From NCBI GenBank assembly GCA_905236925.1, contig CAJOQS010000079.1, positions 1-6,883 on the forward strand: 6,883 bases of DNA. The letters are read 5' to 3'. The notes under the pieces were generated by a model. That model made no database searches. It worked only from the letters and a program-made list of their open reading frames with translations, and was not told where the DNA came from. Both the position numbers and the translations under genes were made by a program. Source of the DNA: an uncultured Lachnospiraceae bacterium (GTDB taxonomy: Bacteria > Bacillota > Clostridia > Lachnospirales > Lachnospiraceae). Shown here piece after piece: positions 6,268-6,883 of this stretch; the first letter of the stretch is position 1; the number at the start of each line of letters is the position of its first letter.

Positions 6268-6883
6268 TTATCCTTTCATGCAGTAACCCTGTCCGAAAAC
6301 GACTTTAATGTACCTGGGGTTGGCCGGATCGATCTCGATCTTCTCCCTCAGGTGCCTGATGTGTACTGCAACCGTTCCTTCGTTTCCTATCGGAGCTTCG
6401 TTCCATACCGAGCGGTAAAGGTCTTTCAGTGAGAAGACTCTGCCCGGTTCGGACATAAGAAGCTTCAATATTTCGAATTCCTTGGGCGTAAGGCTGATGT
6501 CGTTGCCGTCGACCTGTACGCTTTTGCCCCTGTCATCCAGTTCTATCCCGCCTACGACAAGCTTGTCGGGATCCTGTGCCGCCCCCTGTCCCGAGCCGAG
6601 GAACAGGTACCTGCGGAGCTGCGAACGAACGCGGGCCTTAACCTCCATCGGATTGAAGGGCTTTGTTATATAATCATCTGCTCCGACATTAAGTCCCAGG
6701 ATAATATCGTTGTCCTCGCTCTTGGCCGTCAACAGGATCACAGGAATGTTTGTCGTGCTCCTTATCTGCGCCATGGCCGTTATGCCGTCCATCTGAGGCA
6801 TCATGATATCCATGAGCACCAGATCGATATGCTCCTTCGAGACTACTTCGACCGCTTCTTTTCCGTTCGAAGCCTCGAAAAAA
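6268..6883 (-). CDS. OmpR-family response regulator (N-terminus beyond window edge)
   Basis: DNA-binding partner of the downstream kinase. The frame is open from the window edge (first full codon at 6882) to TAA at 6270-6268, 204 visible residues; a full regulator of this family has about 230, so roughly 28 N-terminal residues are missing, including the acidic DD pair. Receiver domain: FFEASNGKEAVE at the edge, phospho-acceptor Asp in LVLMDIMMPQMDG (visible residue 25, bases 6810-6808), switch Thr in ILLTAKS (residue 52), Lys in YITKPFNP (residue 74). After a linker rich in Gly, Ala and Gln, a winged-helix domain covers about residues 110-204: LTPKEFEILKLL, recognition helix EGTVAVHIRHLREKI, and the wing ending in VFGQGYCMKG. 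The GTG at 6819 is internal to the receiver domain and is not the start. Target genes cannot be told from this window. Confidence 0.95.
   Translation of the reverse strand, partial: FFEASNGKEAVEVVSKEHIDLVLMDIMMPQMDGITAMAQIRSTTNIPVILLTAKSEDNDIILGLNVGADDYITKPFNPMEVKARVRSQLRRYLFLGSGQGAAQDPDKLVVGGIELDDRGKSVQVDGNDISLTPKEFEILKLLMSEPGRVFSLKDLYRSVWNEAPIGNEGTVAVHIRHLREKIEIDPANPRYIKVVFGQGYCMKG
6271..6276 (-). promoter_or_regulatory. Ribosome binding site of the histidine kinase, inside the regulator's last codons
   Basis: AAAGGA on the minus strand forms the last two sense codons of the response regulator (Lys-Gly, then TAA) and lies seven bases before the kinase ATG at 6263. Ribosomes ending the regulator would pass directly over it, which fits coupling of the two partners' synthesis. 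Confidence 0.7.

Noticed and set aside
6268..6819. Response regulator read as a complete 183-residue protein starting at GTG 6819
   Set aside because: The same frame stays open to the window edge and encodes the missing part of a receiver domain (FEASNGKEAVE...), so the GTG is an internal Val codon three residues before the phospho-acceptor Asp.
1..6883. A new multi-gene system linking the chemoreceptor, thymidine kinase, aminotransferase and two-component pair
   Set aside because: Each unit has its own promoter or terminator and an ordinary function; only the regulator and kinase are coupled. Adjacency on one strand is not enough to propose a shared system.

Overview
The window reads as chromosomal DNA of a motile, Gram-positive, low-to-mid-GC anaerobe, most likely class Clostridia and perhaps Lachnospiraceae. 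The pointers are purine-rich Shine-Dalgarno sites, T-rich intrinsic terminators behind nearly every unit, SigA-type promoters, an E. coli/Firmicutes-type thymidine kinase, and a histidine kinase of a kind common in Clostridia. The family-level placement is inference from protein style only.

All five genes lie on the minus strand, so transcription runs from high to low coordinates. In that order: (1) a two-component operon, with an OmpR-family response regulator (6268-6883, its first ~28 residues beyond the window edge) followed 4 bases later by a six-TM sensor histidine kinase (4230-6263), closed by a strong terminator at 4151-4194; (2) a 223-base gap (4007-4229) that holds that terminator, a promoter matching consensus at both hexamers, a long perfect palindrome at its predicted start point, and a second, weaker promoter; (3) a class I aspartate-type aminotransferase (2810-4006) with its own terminator; (4) thymidine kinase tdk (2126-2689) with its own promoter and terminator; (5) a dCache chemoreceptor (1-1985), which loses only its last few residues at the left edge and has its own promoter overlapping an inverted repeat.

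The units are compact and look independently transcribed, apart from the coupled regulator/kinase pair. I see no mobile element, CRISPR array, tRNA, rRNA, toxin-antitoxin or defence locus, and no strong case for a new multi-gene system. The points most worth a second look are: the chemoreceptor's near-complete amino-acid-binding motif with one Tyr-to-Asp change; the consensus promoter plus 12-bp-arm palindrome upstream of the aminotransferase; the inverted repeat over the chemoreceptor -35; the kinase's missing DxGxG box and extra membrane module; and the thymidine kinase P-loop with Ser in place of the last Gly.
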